Below are positions 35,605 through 44,935 of a DNA stretch of 64,000 nucleotides, in pieces. This DNA is from Herbaspirillum huttiense (GTDB taxonomy: Bacteria > Pseudomonadota > Gammaproteobacteria > Burkholderiales > Burkholderiaceae_D): contig NZ_CP037993.1 in the NCBI RefSeq assembly GCF_004367745.1, forward strand, positions 1,116,001-1,180,000, in the 5' to 3' direction. Below the pieces are notes generated by a model. That model was not told where the DNA came from and did not search any database. It saw nothing but the letters and a program-made list of their open reading frames with translations. The position numbers were made by a program, and so were the translations under genes. Position 1 is the first letter of the stretch, and each line of letters begins with the position of its first letter.

Positions 35605-36096
35605 ATGACACAGCACACCGCAACGCCATCTGATCCAACGACCTCAAGCCTGTCCGCCGGGAGCCCTTTTGCCAGCTGGAAGGGCGACCACGCAGGGATC
35701 CGCGTGCCTGACTTCGCGCAGGCGGCGGCCTGGTACCGCGACACGCTGGACTTCCGCGTCAGCCCCGGTCTGCCGTTGGGAGAAAAGACCCTGGCCTTCC
35801 TGAGCCCGGCGCAGGACGACGGATTTCGCATCGAGTTCATTGCCGGTCCGGGCTGCACGGTGAGCCGTCCTGCCTTCGAGCAACTGCTCGATACCCACGA
35901 GGTGGCCGGCTGGCACCACGTCTGCTTCCGTGTCAACGACCTCGCCGCTTCGGTGGCCGCCTTGCGGCAACGTGGCGTACGCATCGTCAGCGAGCCCAGG
36001 GACGTGCCGCCGCTCGGACTGCGCTTCGCTTTCTTCTGCGATCCCTGGGGCAACCTGTTCGAATTGCTGGAGCCGCTGGCGGGGGCGGAGCGGTAA
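35605..36096 (+). CDS. VOC-family (glyoxalase-like) protein
   Basis: A 163-residue protein of the vicinal oxygen chelate superfamily. HAGIRVPDFAQAAAWYRDTLDFRVS and the second half WHHVCFRVNDLAASVAALRQRG ... FFCDPWGNLFELLEPL show the paired beta-alpha-beta units; His and Glu residues in H-A-G, E-F-I, H-H-V and F-E-L could bind a metal. Members include glyoxalases, dioxygenases and resistance proteins, so the reaction is unknown. It is divergent from the LysR gene. Confidence 0.78.
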   Translation: MTQHTATPSDPTTSSLSAGSPFASWKGDHAGIRVPDFAQAAAWYRDTLDFRVSPGLPLGEKTLAFLSPAQDDGFRIEFIAGPGCTVSRPAFEQLLDTHEVAGWHHVCFRVNDLAASVAALRQRGVRIVSEPRDVPPLGLRFAFFCDPWGNLFELLEPLAGAER

Positions 36097-36178
36097 TGCA
36101 GGCCGACGACTGCAGGCGCTCATGCATCATCCGCCGTCCGTTGTCCTGATTTTTGCCGCGCTGCAGCAAAAGAAAGGT

Positions 36179-36208
36179 TTGACCTGCTTAAAATGTTAGC
36201 GTTATCAT
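36179..36208 (+). promoter_or_regulatory. gntT promoter
   Basis: -35 TTGACC (36179-36184), 18-bp spacer, -10 TATCAT (36203-36208); each hexamer matches consensus at five of six. The first GntR-type operator covers the spacer and -10. The resulting leader to gntT would be about 250 bases. Confidence 0.65.
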
Positions 36209-36232
36209 CGCGCCCCATGTTAACGCTAACAT
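36193..36232. promoter_or_regulatory. Two GntR-type operators before gntT
   Basis: ATGTTAGCGTTATCAT (36193-36208) and ATGTTAACGCTAACAT (36217-36232), LacI-family palindromes with a central CG, centres 24 bp apart. The first overlaps the promoter -10, the second the start of transcription. The second shares the 14-mer TGTTAACGCTAACA with the edd upstream region. Confidence 0.75.
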
Positions 36233-36465
36233 CTGAACCTCCGGGCACACGGCGGCGGAGCTGGCGGCGGCATACCACACTCAGGAACGGAACTCAGTGC
36301 AGCCCTCGTGGGTTCCTCAATAAAACACTACGCAGATAGTGCAGATGCCCGTGCCTTCTCCAGGAGAGGCCGCAGGAGACGCTCGCCCTGGCGCCATGCG
36401 CGGGGCCGCGCTGCTGCGCTGAACCAGGGATCGTGCGCCATCGGCTATCGGCAATCGGAGATCCC

Positions 36466-37818
36466 ATGCTGGGCATGAGCCACGACGCCACCTTGCTGTT
36501 CAATGCAGTCATTGCGATCCTCGCGCTGATCCTGATGATCACGCGCCTGCGCATCCATCCCTTCATCGCCCTGACCATCACATCGGGCTTCCTCGGCTTG
36601 ATCTCCGGCATGCCGCTGCCCAAGATCGTCAAATCCTTCCAGGACGGCTTCGGCGGCGTGCTCGGTTTCGTCGGCATCGTGCTGGGCCTGGGGACCATGC
36701 TGGGCAAGCTGATGGCCGAGTCCGGCGGCGCTGACCAGATTTCCCAGACGCTGGTGCGCGCCTTCGGCCGCGAGCGCGTGCACTGGGCCATGATGATGGG
36801 GGCCTTCCTGGTCGGTATCCCCCTGTTCTTCGAGATCGGCTTCGTGCTGCTGATCCCGCTGGTGTTCATTGTGGCGCGCCGTTCCGGCGTGCCGCTGTTC
36901 AAGATCGGCATGCCCATGCTGGCCAGCCTGTCGGTGATGCACGGCCTGGTGCCGCCGCATCCGGGCCCGCTGCTGGCCATCGGCATCTTCGGTGCCGACA
37001 TCGGCAAGACCATCTTCTATGGTCTGCTGGTGGGCCTGCCGACCGTCATCATCGCCGGCCCCCTGTTCGGTGCCTTCATCTCGCGCTACGTCGATATCAA
37101 GCCCTCTGAGGAACTGATGGCGCAACTGGCGCGCGAACCGCAGACCACCAACCTGCCGGGCTTCACCACCACGCTGGTGACGGTGCTGCTGCCGGTGTTC
37201 CTGATGCTGCTCAAGACCTTCGTCGACGTCACCCTGCCGGAAGGCCACGCCGTGCGCGACCTGATGGACTTCATCGGCAACCCCATCGTGGCCCTGCTGG
37301 CCGCACTGCTGCTGGCGATCTGGACCTTCGGCATCGCCCGTGGCTTTACCCGTCAGCAAGTGCTGAAATTCGTGGACCAAAGCCTGGCCCCGACCGCGGC
37401 CATCGTGCTCATCATCGGTGCCGGCGGCGGTTTCAAGCAGATGCTGGTGAACTCCGGCGTGGGCACTGCCATTGGCCAGCTGGCCGTGCATGCGCAGATC
37501 TCGCCGCTGCTGCTGGCCTGGTTCGTGGCTGGCGTGATCCGTGTGGCCACCGGTTCGGCCACCGTCGCCACCATCACCGGTGCCGGCATCGTCGCGCCGC
37601 TGGTGGCGCTGATCCCCGGCACCAACAAGGAACTGCTGGTGCTGGCCACCGGCGCCGGTTCGCTGATCCTGTCGCACGTCAACGATGCGGGCTTCTGGCT
37701 GGTCAAGGAATACTTCAACATGAGCGTCGGTGAAACCTTCAAGACCTGGACGGTGATGGAAACGCTGATCTCGGTTGTTGCTATCATCTTCATCATGTTG
37801 CTCAACCTGGTCGTCTAA
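36466..37818 (+). CDS. gntT: Gluconate:H+ symporter, GntP family
   Basis: A 450-residue inner-membrane permease with about 12-14 helices. PPHPGPLLAIGIFGADIGK and the late GAGGGFKQMLVNSGVG and ATGSATVATITGAGI, LSHVNDAGFWLVKEYF are hallmarks of the GntP/GntT gluconate permease family. It imports gluconate (possibly idonate) with protons. ATG 36466 has GGAGA five bases before it; the GTG at 36433 gives an 11-residue extension without a ribosome site. First gene of the gntT-gntK-idnO-idnD operon under two GntR-type operators. Confidence 0.92.
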   Translation: MLGMSHDATLLFNAVIAILALILMITRLRIHPFIALTITSGFLGLISGMPLPKIVKSFQDGFGGVLGFVGIVLGLGTMLGKLMAESGGADQISQTLVRAFGRERVHWAMMMGAFLVGIPLFFEIGFVLLIPLVFIVARRSGVPLFKIGMPMLASLSVMHGLVPPHPGPLLAIGIFGADIGKTIFYGLLVGLPTVIIAGPLFGAFISRYVDIKPSEELMAQLAREPQTTNLPGFTTTLVTVLLPVFLMLLKTFVDVTLPEGHAVRDLMDFIGNPIVALLAALLLAIWTFGIARGFTRQQVLKFVDQSLAPTAAIVLIIGAGGGFKQMLVNSGVGTAIGQLAVHAQISPLLLAWFVAGVIRVATGSATVATITGAGIVAPLVALIPGTNKELLVLATGAGSLILSHVNDAGFWLVKEYFNMSVGETFKTWTVMETLISVVAIIFIMLLNLVV

Positions 37819-37829
37819 GACTGATCGCA

Positions 37830-37858
37830 ACGCCCGGCTGGTCCGGGCGTCTTGCTTT
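37830..37858 (+). terminator. Hairpin between gntT and gntK
   Basis: A perfect 8-bp stem ACGCCCGG / CCGGGCGT (37830-37837 with 37843-37850) with a 5-base loop, then CTTGCTTTG. The T-run is interrupted, so it more likely attenuates or stabilises the message within the operon than ends it. Confidence 0.5.
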
Positions 37859-37878
37859 GTTTGTTAAGGAAACTGCAT

Positions 37879-39432
37879 ATGTCCTCTTCCGCACCCTACA
37901 TGCTCGGCGTCGATATCGGCACCACCAGCACCAAGACCGTGGTCTTCACGCTCGATGGCAAGGTGGTCGCCCAGCATGCAGAGGAATACCCGGTCCTCTG
38001 TACCGAACCGGGCATGGCGGAACAGGACCCGGAGCAGATCGTCGCGGCCGCGCTGGCCTCCATCGCCGGTGCCGTCAAGGCCGCCAAGGCTGCGCCGCAG
38101 GAGATTGCGCTGCTGTCCTTCAGCGCCGCCATGCACAGTGTCATCGCCCTGGATGCCGACAATCGCCTGCTCTCCAACAGCATCACCTGGGGCGATATCC
38201 GCGCCTCGGTCTGGGCCGAACGCATCAAGCACGAGCACGACGGCAATGCCATCTACCGCCGTACCGGCACCCCCATCCACCCGATGTCGCCGCTGTGCAA
38301 GCTGATGTGGATGCGCCATGAAAAGCCGGAGGTCTTCCATCAGGCCGCGCGCTTCGTCGGCATCAAGGAATACCTGCTGTACCAGCTCTTCGGCCAGTGG
38401 GTGGTGGATCACTCCATTGCCTCGGCCACCGGCATGTTCAACCTGCGCGAGCTGGCCTGGGACCAGGGCGCGCTGGAATTGCTGGGCGTACGTCCCGACC
38501 AATTGCCTACCCCGGTCCCGACCACGCACCGCCTGCCGGCCCTGTCGCCGGAGATGGCGCAGCGCCTGGGGCTGTCGGTGGAGACGCCCTTCATCATCGG
38601 TGCCAATGACGGCGTGCTCTCCAACCTGGGCGTGAATGCCATCGAGATCGGCCATGTGGCCGTGACCATCGGTACGTCCGGTGCCATGCGCACCGTGATC
38701 GATGAGCCGCTGACGGATCCGCATGGCCGTCTGTTCTGTTATGCACTGACCGAAAAACACTGGGTGGTCGGCGGCCCCGTCAACAACGGCGGCAACATCT
38801 TCCGCTGGGTGCGCGATGAGCTGGCCACCGCCGAAGCGGCTGCGGCGCGTGAGGAAGGCGTCGATCCCTACGAGGCACTGACCCGCATCGCCGAGAAGGT
38901 GCGGCCCGGTGCAGAAGGGCTGCTGTTCCATCCCTTCATGGCCGGCGAGCGCGCCCCGCTGTGGAATGCCGACCTGCGCGGCTCCTTCTTCGGCCTGGCC
39001 CTGCATCACGGCAAGCACCACATGATCCGCGCCGCGCTGGAAGGGGTGATCTTCAATCTCTACAGCATCCTGCCGGCGCTGGAAGAACTGGTCGGCCCCA
39101 CCAAGCGCATGATGGCCACCGGCGGCTTCGCCCGCTCGGCCCTGTGGCGACAGATGATGGCCGACATCTTCAACCGTGAAGTGGTGGTGCCGGAGAGCGT
39201 GGAGTCATCCTGCCTGGGCGCGGCCGTGCTGGGCGCGTGGGCGCTGGGCCTGCTGCCGTCGCTGTCGGTGATCTCGGGCATGGTCGGCTCCACCAATCAT
39301 CACGCCCCCGAGGCCGAGGCGGTCGCCGTCTATGGCCGCCTGCAACCCATCTTTGCCGCCATTCCGGCCAAACTGGAGGCGGAGTATCACGCCATCGCCG
39401 CCTTCCAGCGCGAGACCGGAAAGCAGCACTGA
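37879..39432 (+). CDS. gntK: Gluconokinase, FGGY family
   Basis: A 517-residue sugar kinase of the FGGY fold that should phosphorylate gluconate to 6-phosphogluconate. GVDIGTTSTKTVVFTLDGKV at the N-terminus binds phosphate; AGERAPLWNADLRGSFFGL and the C-terminal MATGGFARSALWRQMMAD are typical of the Bacillus-type GntK group, unlike the small P-loop GntK of E. coli. ATG 37879 has AAGGA eight bases upstream. Between the gluconate permease and the idonate dehydrogenases, its substrate is well supported by context. Product goes to Edd/Eda at 59-62 kb. Confidence 0.88.
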   Translation: MSSSAPYMLGVDIGTTSTKTVVFTLDGKVVAQHAEEYPVLCTEPGMAEQDPEQIVAAALASIAGAVKAAKAAPQEIALLSFSAAMHSVIALDADNRLLSNSITWGDIRASVWAERIKHEHDGNAIYRRTGTPIHPMSPLCKLMWMRHEKPEVFHQAARFVGIKEYLLYQLFGQWVVDHSIASATGMFNLRELAWDQGALELLGVRPDQLPTPVPTTHRLPALSPEMAQRLGLSVETPFIIGANDGVLSNLGVNAIEIGHVAVTIGTSGAMRTVIDEPLTDPHGRLFCYALTEKHWVVGGPVNNGGNIFRWVRDELATAEAAAAREEGVDPYEALTRIAEKVRPGAEGLLFHPFMAGERAPLWNADLRGSFFGLALHHGKHHMIRAALEGVIFNLYSILPALEELVGPTKRMMATGGFARSALWRQMMADIFNREVVVPESVESSCLGAAVLGAWALGLLPSLSVISGMVGSTNHHAPEAEAVAVYGRLQPIFAAIPAKLEAEYHAIAAFQRETGKQH

Positions 39433-39503
39433 GTCCTGTTTTGCGCCATCACGGGCAGGGCAGGGTTTGACAGCGAAATTTCCGACAAGAAGAAAGAGAC
39501 TAC

Positions 39504-40298
39504 ATGACCATCAAGACCACCCCGTTGCCCGCAGGTTTGCAGGGCTTTTCCCTCGAAGGCAAGCTGGCCCTGATCACCGGTTCTTCCGGTGGCATCGGCC
39601 TGGCGCTGGCGCGCGGCATGGCCCAGGCGGGCGCTGCCATCGTGCTCAACGGACGCGATGCCGGCAAGCTCGCCACCGTCGCTGCGCAATTGCGTGCCGA
39701 GGGCCACACCATCCATGAAGCCAGCTTCGATGCCACCGTCAATGACGAGGTCAAGGCGGCGGTGCAGAAGATCGAAAGCGAGATCGGTGCCATCGGCATC
39801 CTGGTCAACAACGCCGGCATCCAGCGCCGCAATCCGCTGGAAGAGTTCAAGGAATCGGACTGGCACGATCTCGTCAATACCAACCTGAACAGTGTCTTCT
39901 ATGCGGCCCAGGCCGTGGCACGCCACATGATCCCGCGCGGTGCCGGCAAGATCATCAACATCTGTTCGGTGCAGAGCGAGCTGGGCCGTCCCAACATCGC
40001 GCCATATACCGCCACCAAGGGGGCGGTGAAGATGTTCACCAAGGGCATGGCCATCGACTGGGGCAAGTACGGCCTGCAGGTCAACGGCCTGGGTCCCGGC
40101 TACTTCAAGACCGAGATGAACATGGCCCTGGTCAACGATGCCAAGTTCACCGACTGGCTGGTGGGCCGCACCCCGTCGCGCCGCTGGGGCGATGTGGAAG
40201 ACCTGGTCGGTGCTGCCGTGTTTCTGGCCAGCGACGCGTCACGTTTCGTCAATGGCCACATCCTCTACGTGGACGGCGGCGTGACCGCTACCTTGTAA
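39504..40298 (+). CDS. idnO: Gluconate 5-dehydrogenase (5-ketogluconate reductase), SDR
   Basis: A 264-residue short-chain dehydrogenase: GSSGGIGLALARGMA cofactor loop, NNAGIQRR, a catalytic Ser in ICSVQS and YTATKGAVK with catalytic Tyr and Lys. NNAGIQRRNPLEEF and GLGPGYFKTEMN closely resemble E. coli IdnO, which reduces 5-ketogluconate to gluconate. Together with the following IdnD-like gene it turns L-idonate into gluconate for GntK. Spacing to gntK is 71 bp. 2-deoxygluconate dehydrogenases are close relatives and remain an alternative. Confidence 0.83.
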   Translation: MTIKTTPLPAGLQGFSLEGKLALITGSSGGIGLALARGMAQAGAAIVLNGRDAGKLATVAAQLRAEGHTIHEASFDATVNDEVKAAVQKIESEIGAIGILVNNAGIQRRNPLEEFKESDWHDLVNTNLNSVFYAAQAVARHMIPRGAGKIINICSVQSELGRPNIAPYTATKGAVKMFTKGMAIDWGKYGLQVNGLGPGYFKTEMNMALVNDAKFTDWLVGRTPSRRWGDVEDLVGAAVFLASDASRFVNGHILYVDGGVTATL

Positions 40299-40325
40299 AT
40301 CATTTAGCTCATTTCGGAGATGCAC

Positions 40326-41363
40326 ATGCAACAAGGCCTCGTCATCCATGCACCGCACGACCTGCGCATTCAGTCGCTGGAGTCCGCCCCGCTGCAACCG
40401 CAGCAACTGAAGGTCAAGGTCAAGGCCGGCGGCATCTGCGGTTCGGACCTGCACTACTATCACCACGGCGGTTTCGGCGTGGTGCGCATCAAGGAACCGA
40501 TGGTGCTGGGCCATGAAGTCTCGGGCCAGATCGCCGAAGTGGGTTCGGCCATCACCGACATCGCACCCGGTACCCGCATCGCCATCTCGCCCAGCCGCCC
40601 CTGCGGCGTGTGCAAGTACTGCCAGGAAGGCAAGCAGAACCATTGCCTGGACATGCGTTTCTACGGCAGTGCCATGCGCACCCCGCACGTGCAGGGTGCG
40701 TTCCGTCAGGAAATCATCATCGAACGTTCGCAGGCCCACATCGTGGCCGATCATGTCACGGATGGCGAGGCGGCCATGGCCGAGCCGTTGTCGGTGGCGT
40801 TGCATGCGGTGCGCCGCGCCGGTCCGCTGGTGGGCAAGCGCGTGCTGGTGACTGGCTGTGGTCCGATCGGCGCGCTGGTGGTGGTGGCCGCGCGCCGCGC
40901 CGGTGCATTGGAAGTGGTGGTCACCGATGTCGCCAGCATGCCGCTGCAAGCGGCCCTGCAGGTGGGCGCGGACCGTGCCATCAACATGGCCGAGACGCCC
41001 GATGCGTTGAAGGCCTATGCCATCGACAAGGGGACCTTCGATGTGCTCTTCGAAGCCAGCGGCAATGAACGGGCGCTAGTGGGGGCGCTGGAAGCGCTGC
41101 GTCCGCAAGCCGTCATCGTGCAGGTCGGCCTGGGGGGCGACATCCAGTTCCCGGCCAATCTGCTGGTGGGCAAGGAGCTGGACTGGCGCGGCGCGTTCCG
41201 CTTCCATGAAGAGTTCGCCATGGCGGTCGAGCTGATGAACCGCAAGCTGGTGGACGTGAAGCCCTTGATCACGGCGACCTATCCCATCGCCCAGGCGGTG
41301 GAAGCCTTCGAGATCGCCGGTGACCGTTCCAAGATGATGAAGGTGCAGATCAGTTTCGACTGA
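40326..41363 (+). CDS. idnD: L-idonate 5-dehydrogenase, zinc type
   Basis: A 345-residue medium-chain zinc dehydrogenase converting L-idonate to 5-ketogluconate. Catalytic zinc ligands are in ICGSDLHYYHHGGFG and GHEVSG; the structural zinc lobe CGVCKYCQEGKQNHC is complete; the NAD fold has TGCGPIGALVVVA. HYYHHGGFGVVR and MRFYGSAMRTPHVQGAFRQE match remembered E. coli IdnD. ATG 40326 is better spaced from CGGAG (40315-40319) than the ATG at 40320 that abuts it. Last gene of the operon, closed by a strong terminator. Confidence 0.87.
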   Translation: MQQGLVIHAPHDLRIQSLESAPLQPQQLKVKVKAGGICGSDLHYYHHGGFGVVRIKEPMVLGHEVSGQIAEVGSAITDIAPGTRIAISPSRPCGVCKYCQEGKQNHCLDMRFYGSAMRTPHVQGAFRQEIIIERSQAHIVADHVTDGEAAMAEPLSVALHAVRRAGPLVGKRVLVTGCGPIGALVVVAARRAGALEVVVTDVASMPLQAALQVGADRAINMAETPDALKAYAIDKGTFDVLFEASGNERALVGALEALRPQAVIVQVGLGGDIQFPANLLVGKELDWRGAFRFHEEFAMAVELMNRKLVDVKPLITATYPIAQAVEAFEIAGDRSKMMKVQISFD

Positions 41364-41412
41364 GCATGATGCGGGCGGTCCCGATGGCCCCGCCCAAGCG
41401 CCTTCCCCACTG

Positions 41413-41447
41413 ATGCCGCCCGCTTCATTGCCGGGCGGCATTTTTTT
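41413..41447 (+). terminator. Terminator of the gnt-idn operon
   Basis: A perfect 10-bp stem ATGCCGCCCG / CGGGCGGCAT (41413-41422 with 41432-41441), 9-base loop, ending in seven T. Confidence 0.9.
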
Positions 41448-41499
41448 GCCCGCCGCGCAAACGTTTGTCCAACAGCGTAGGACAGGCATTGCCGCCCGC

Positions 41500-41505
41500 T
41501 ATAAT
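41500..41505 (+). promoter_or_regulatory. TATAAT box upstream of the first chemoreceptor gene
   Basis: A perfect -10 TATAAT 87 bp before the start codon at 41592. The -35 region (around GTAGGAC, 41477-41483) is poor, and no sigma-28 flagellar-type promoter is obvious. Confidence 0.4.
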
Positions 41506-41591
41506 TGCGTCGTCAAATCTGCAGGGGGGCCGCGCTGAGGGGCGGGCACCTTTTCATGCAGCCACCGTATTACCTCTGGGGGGAGGAAACC

Positions 41592-43145
41592 ATGTCCAGG
41601 CCTGGGCTTCGTACGCTGACCGTCGGTCAGCGCCTGTCGGTGCTGATCCTGCTGGCCTTGCTGGGGCTGGTCGCCACGGCGGCCGTCAGTTTGCGTCAGA
41701 TCGAAAACGTTTACCATGCGGCCAATTACGCGACGGTCAATACCGTGCCCAGCGTCACAACGCTCGATGATGCGCAGGCGGCCTTCAATGCCATCCAGGG
41801 GCGCATCTACCAATACCTGGTCAATCCCGATCCGCTTGACCGCGCGCGTCTGCTGAAGGAGATCGAGACACAGCGCGCACGCCTGAACCGGTATCTCAAG
41901 ACCTACGCCGAGGCTTACATCACCGACGAGACCGACGGCCTCATGCTGGCCGATGACCAGGCGCGCATCGTCGCCTTCGACGAGGTGGTGCGGCGGCTGT
42001 TGAAGGCCTCCGATGAGGACCGCATCGAGGACAGCGTGCCGCAGGCGGTCCTGGAGTTTCGTGCCAGCATTGATGCCGTGCAGGTGACCTTCGGCCGTCA
42101 CCGTTCCTACAACATTGCGCTGGGTGACGCCAGTGCACTCAGTGCGCGCGAAATGATCAGCGATGCGCTGCAGACGGTCAGCCTGCTGGCGGGCGGGATC
42201 ATGCTGGTTCTGCTGGGGTCCGGCTGGCTGCTCACGCGGACGCTGTTGCGCCAGATGGGCGGCGAACCGGGGGATGTGGTGACGGTGATGCAGCGCTTGT
42301 CCGATGGCGACCTGGTGCAGCAGATCAGCGTGAAGGCACGCTACCGTGACAGCATGATGCACGCCATCCAGAAGATGATGGAGCGTCTCTGCCTGGTGGT
42401 GAGCGAGGTCCGTGGCAATGCCGAGGGGCTGGTCAGCACCGCCGAGGAGGTCAGTGCCACCGCGCAATCCTTGTCGCGCGCCTCCACCGAGCAGGCCTCC
42501 GGCGTCGAGCAGACCAGTGCGGCGCTGGAGCAGATCCACGCCTCCATCCTCAGCACCTCGCAGAATGCCCGGCTGACCGACCAGATCGCTGCGGCCGCTG
42601 CCGTCGAGGCGCGCGCCTGCGCCGATACCGTCAAGCAGATGGTGGATGCCATCCAGCAGATCGCCGGCAAGATTGTCGTTATCGACGACATCGCCTACCA
42701 GACCAACCTGCTGGCGTTGAACGCCACCATTGAAGCAGCGCATGCCGGTGAGCATGGCTCCGGCTTCGCGGTGGTGGCCGCCGAAGTGCGCCGGCTTGCC
42801 GAGCGCAGCCAGTCGGCCGCGCAGGAGATCGACGAGGTCGCGCGCAGCAACGTCGCCCTGGCCTGCGCCGCCGAGCGCCAGCTCAACGACATGGTGCCGA
42901 CCATTGCGCGCACCTCGGCGCTGGTGCAGGAAATCGTCCACTCCTCGGAGAGCCAGTCGGCGGCGGTCAGCCAGATCAGCCAGGCGGCCAGCCAACTGGC
43001 CCAGGTGATTCAGCAGAACTCGCTCAGTTCGGAGGAACTGGCCGTGACCTCGGAAGAACTCAACCGGCGCGCCGTGCTGTTGCAGACCACGGTGAGTTTC
43101 TTCCAGTGCCAGCTGGCGCGCGGCATGCAGCCCCGGCTGGCATAG
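41592..43145 (+). CDS. Methyl-accepting chemotaxis protein (copy 1)
   Basis: A 517-residue inner-membrane chemoreceptor. First membrane helix ~15-33 ([18 protein letters not shown]), a ~160-residue periplasmic four-helix-bundle domain (4HB_MCP type), second helix ~192-213, HAMP region and a cytoplasmic coiled coil whose hairpin tip [20 protein letters not shown]...[18 protein letters not shown] contacts CheA/CheW. There is no C-terminal NWETF-type pentapeptide. GGAGG precedes ATG 41592. It is followed by a near-duplicate of identical length. Ligand unknown. Confidence 0.9.
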   Translation: MSRPGLRTLTVGQRLSVLILLALLGLVATAAVSLRQIENVYHAANYATVNTVPSVTTLDDAQAAFNAIQGRIYQYLVNPDPLDRARLLKEIETQRARLNRYLKTYAEAYITDETDGLMLADDQARIVAFDEVVRRLLKASDEDRIEDSVPQAVLEFRASIDAVQVTFGRHRSYNIALGDASALSAREMISDALQTVSLLAGGIMLVLLGSGWLLTRTLLRQMGGEPGDVVTVMQRLSDGDLVQQISVKARYRDSMMHAIQKMMERLCLVVSEVRGNAEGLVSTAEEVSATAQSLSRASTEQASGVEQTSAALEQIHASILSTSQNARLTDQIAAAAAVEARACADTVKQMVDAIQQIAGKIVVIDDIAYQTNLLALNATIEAAHAGEHGSGFAVVAAEVRRLAERSQSAAQEIDEVARSNVALACAAERQLNDMVPTIARTSALVQEIVHSSESQSAAVSQISQAASQLAQVIQQNSLSSEELAVTSEELNRRAVLLQTTVSFFQCQLARGMQPRLA

Positions 43146-43381
43146 GCCAGGTGCCGTTGTCCTGACGGGAGATTTTCGTGAGGGCTGGTGAGAGCTCGTG
43201 AGGATGCCGTCGCGCAGCGTTGCCGGACGGTGTTTTCTTTTGCAGCGCATGAGAGGACAGCGCGGCCCCGATTGACAAGGCAGGTCGCCGACGATAATTT
43301 CGTCGACAGCTCTGCAGCGCGCAGCAGCGAGGGGAGCGCGCCAACAACGCAGCCACAGCCTTGCCTCTGGGGAGAGGAATC

Positions 43382-44935
43382 ATGTCCAGGCCCGGGTTTC
43401 GTTTGCTGACCGTCGGTCAGCGCTTGTTCGTGCTGATCCTGCTGGCGTCGATGGGGCTGGTGGCGACCGCCATCGTCAGCTTGCGCCAGATCGGCAATGT
43501 CTATGAGGCGGCCAGTTACGCACAGGTCAATACGGTGCCGAGCGTGACCACGCTGGACGATGCCCAGGCCGCCTTCAACGCCATGCGCGAGCGCGTCTAC
43601 TTCTACCTCATCAACCTCGATCCGGCGGACCGTGCCCGCCTGGTGCAGGAGATGGACCAGCTGCGCGCGCGCATGAACGGGCATCTCAAGACCTATGGCG
43701 ATGCCTACATCTCCGATGAGACCGATGGCGCCATGCTGGCCGAAGTGTATGCCCGCATTGCGGGTTTTGAGGAGGTCCGCAACCGCTTGCTGGTGGAGAG
43801 CGGAAGGAGCCTGGTCCATGACAGCCATACTGCGCTCGGCCTGGAATTTCGCACTGCCATCGACAGCGTGCAAGCCAGCTTTGCGCGCCATCGTTCCTAC
43901 AACGTCGCACTGGGTGAGGCCAGCGCATTGAGTGCGCGCGAGATCATCAGCCATGCGCTGGAGTCGGTGGCTTTCGTGGCGGGCGCTGTATTGCTGGCGT
44001 TGATCGCTACGGGCTGGCTGCTCACGCGCACCTTGCTGCACCAGATGGGAGGCGAGCCGGGCGAGGTGGTCACGGTCATGCAGCGGCTTTCCGACGGCGA
44101 TCTGTTGCAGCAGATCCGGCTCAAGCCCGGCTGTGCCGACAGCATGATGCACGCCATCCGCAAGATGGTCGAGCGCCTGGGGCGGGTAGTGGCCGAGGTG
44201 CGCGGCAACGCCGAGGGCATGGCCGAGACCGCCGCCGAAGTCAGCGCCACGGCCCAATTGCTGGCCACGGCGGCCACCGAGCAGGCCAGCGGCGTGGCGC
44301 AGACCAGCACGGCCCTGAGCCAGATCCATGCCGCCATCCTCACCACGGCGGACAATGCCCGCCTGACCGACCAGATCGCCTCGGCCGCTGCCGTGGAGGC
44401 GCATCAGTGCGCGGATACGGTGGGTGAAATGGTCGCGGCGATCCAGGTGATTGCCGGCAAGATCGCCATCATCGATGACATCGCCTATCAGACCAATCTG
44501 CTGGCGCTCAATGCCACCATTGAAGCCGCCCATGCCGGGCAGCATGGTGCCGGTTTTGCCGTGGTGGCGGGTGAAGTGCGGCGTCTGGCCGAACGCAGCC
44601 AGGCTGCCGCGGAAGAGATCGACCAGGTCGCACGTGATCACACGGTCCTGGCCAGCCGGGTCGAACGGCAGCTCGGCGACATGGTGCCGACCATTTCCCG
44701 CACCTCGGCGCTGGTGCAGGAAATCGTGCAGTCGTCGGAGCAGCAATCGGCCGCCGTCAGCCAGATCAGCGCCGCGGCCAGCCAGCTGGCGCAGGTTGTT
44801 CAGCAGAACTCGATCAGTTCCGAGGAGCTGGCGGTGACCTCCGAGGAACTCAATCGCCGTGCCACGACCTTGCGTTCCTCGGTCGGTTTCTTCCAGTGCC
44901 AGCTGGCGCGCGGCATGCAGGCCAGCCTGGCTTAG
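43382..44935 (+). CDS. Methyl-accepting chemotaxis protein (copy 2)
   Basis: A 517-residue chemoreceptor, the same length and domain order as the copy 236 bp upstream, starting [20 protein letters not shown]. The duplication includes the DNA just before the start (CAGCCAC ... CCTCTGGGG, a GAGGAA ribosome site and ATGTCCAGGCC). The cytoplasmic hairpin is nearly the same; differences concentrate in the periplasmic domain, as expected if the two sense different ligands. Its stop codon overlaps that of the convergent dehydrogenase gene. Confidence 0.9.
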   Translation: MSRPGFRLLTVGQRLFVLILLASMGLVATAIVSLRQIGNVYEAASYAQVNTVPSVTTLDDAQAAFNAMRERVYFYLINLDPADRARLVQEMDQLRARMNGHLKTYGDAYISDETDGAMLAEVYARIAGFEEVRNRLLVESGRSLVHDSHTALGLEFRTAIDSVQASFARHRSYNVALGEASALSAREIISHALESVAFVAGAVLLALIATGWLLTRTLLHQMGGEPGEVVTVMQRLSDGDLLQQIRLKPGCADSMMHAIRKMVERLGRVVAEVRGNAEGMAETAAEVSATAQLLATAATEQASGVAQTSTALSQIHAAILTTADNARLTDQIASAAAVEAHQCADTVGEMVAAIQVIAGKIAIIDDIAYQTNLLALNATIEAAHAGQHGAGFAVVAGEVRRLAERSQAAAEEIDQVARDHTVLASRVERQLGDMVPTISRTSALVQEIVQSSEQQSAAVSQISAAASQLAQVVQQNSISSEELAVTSEELNRRATTLRSSVGFFQCQLARGMQASLA

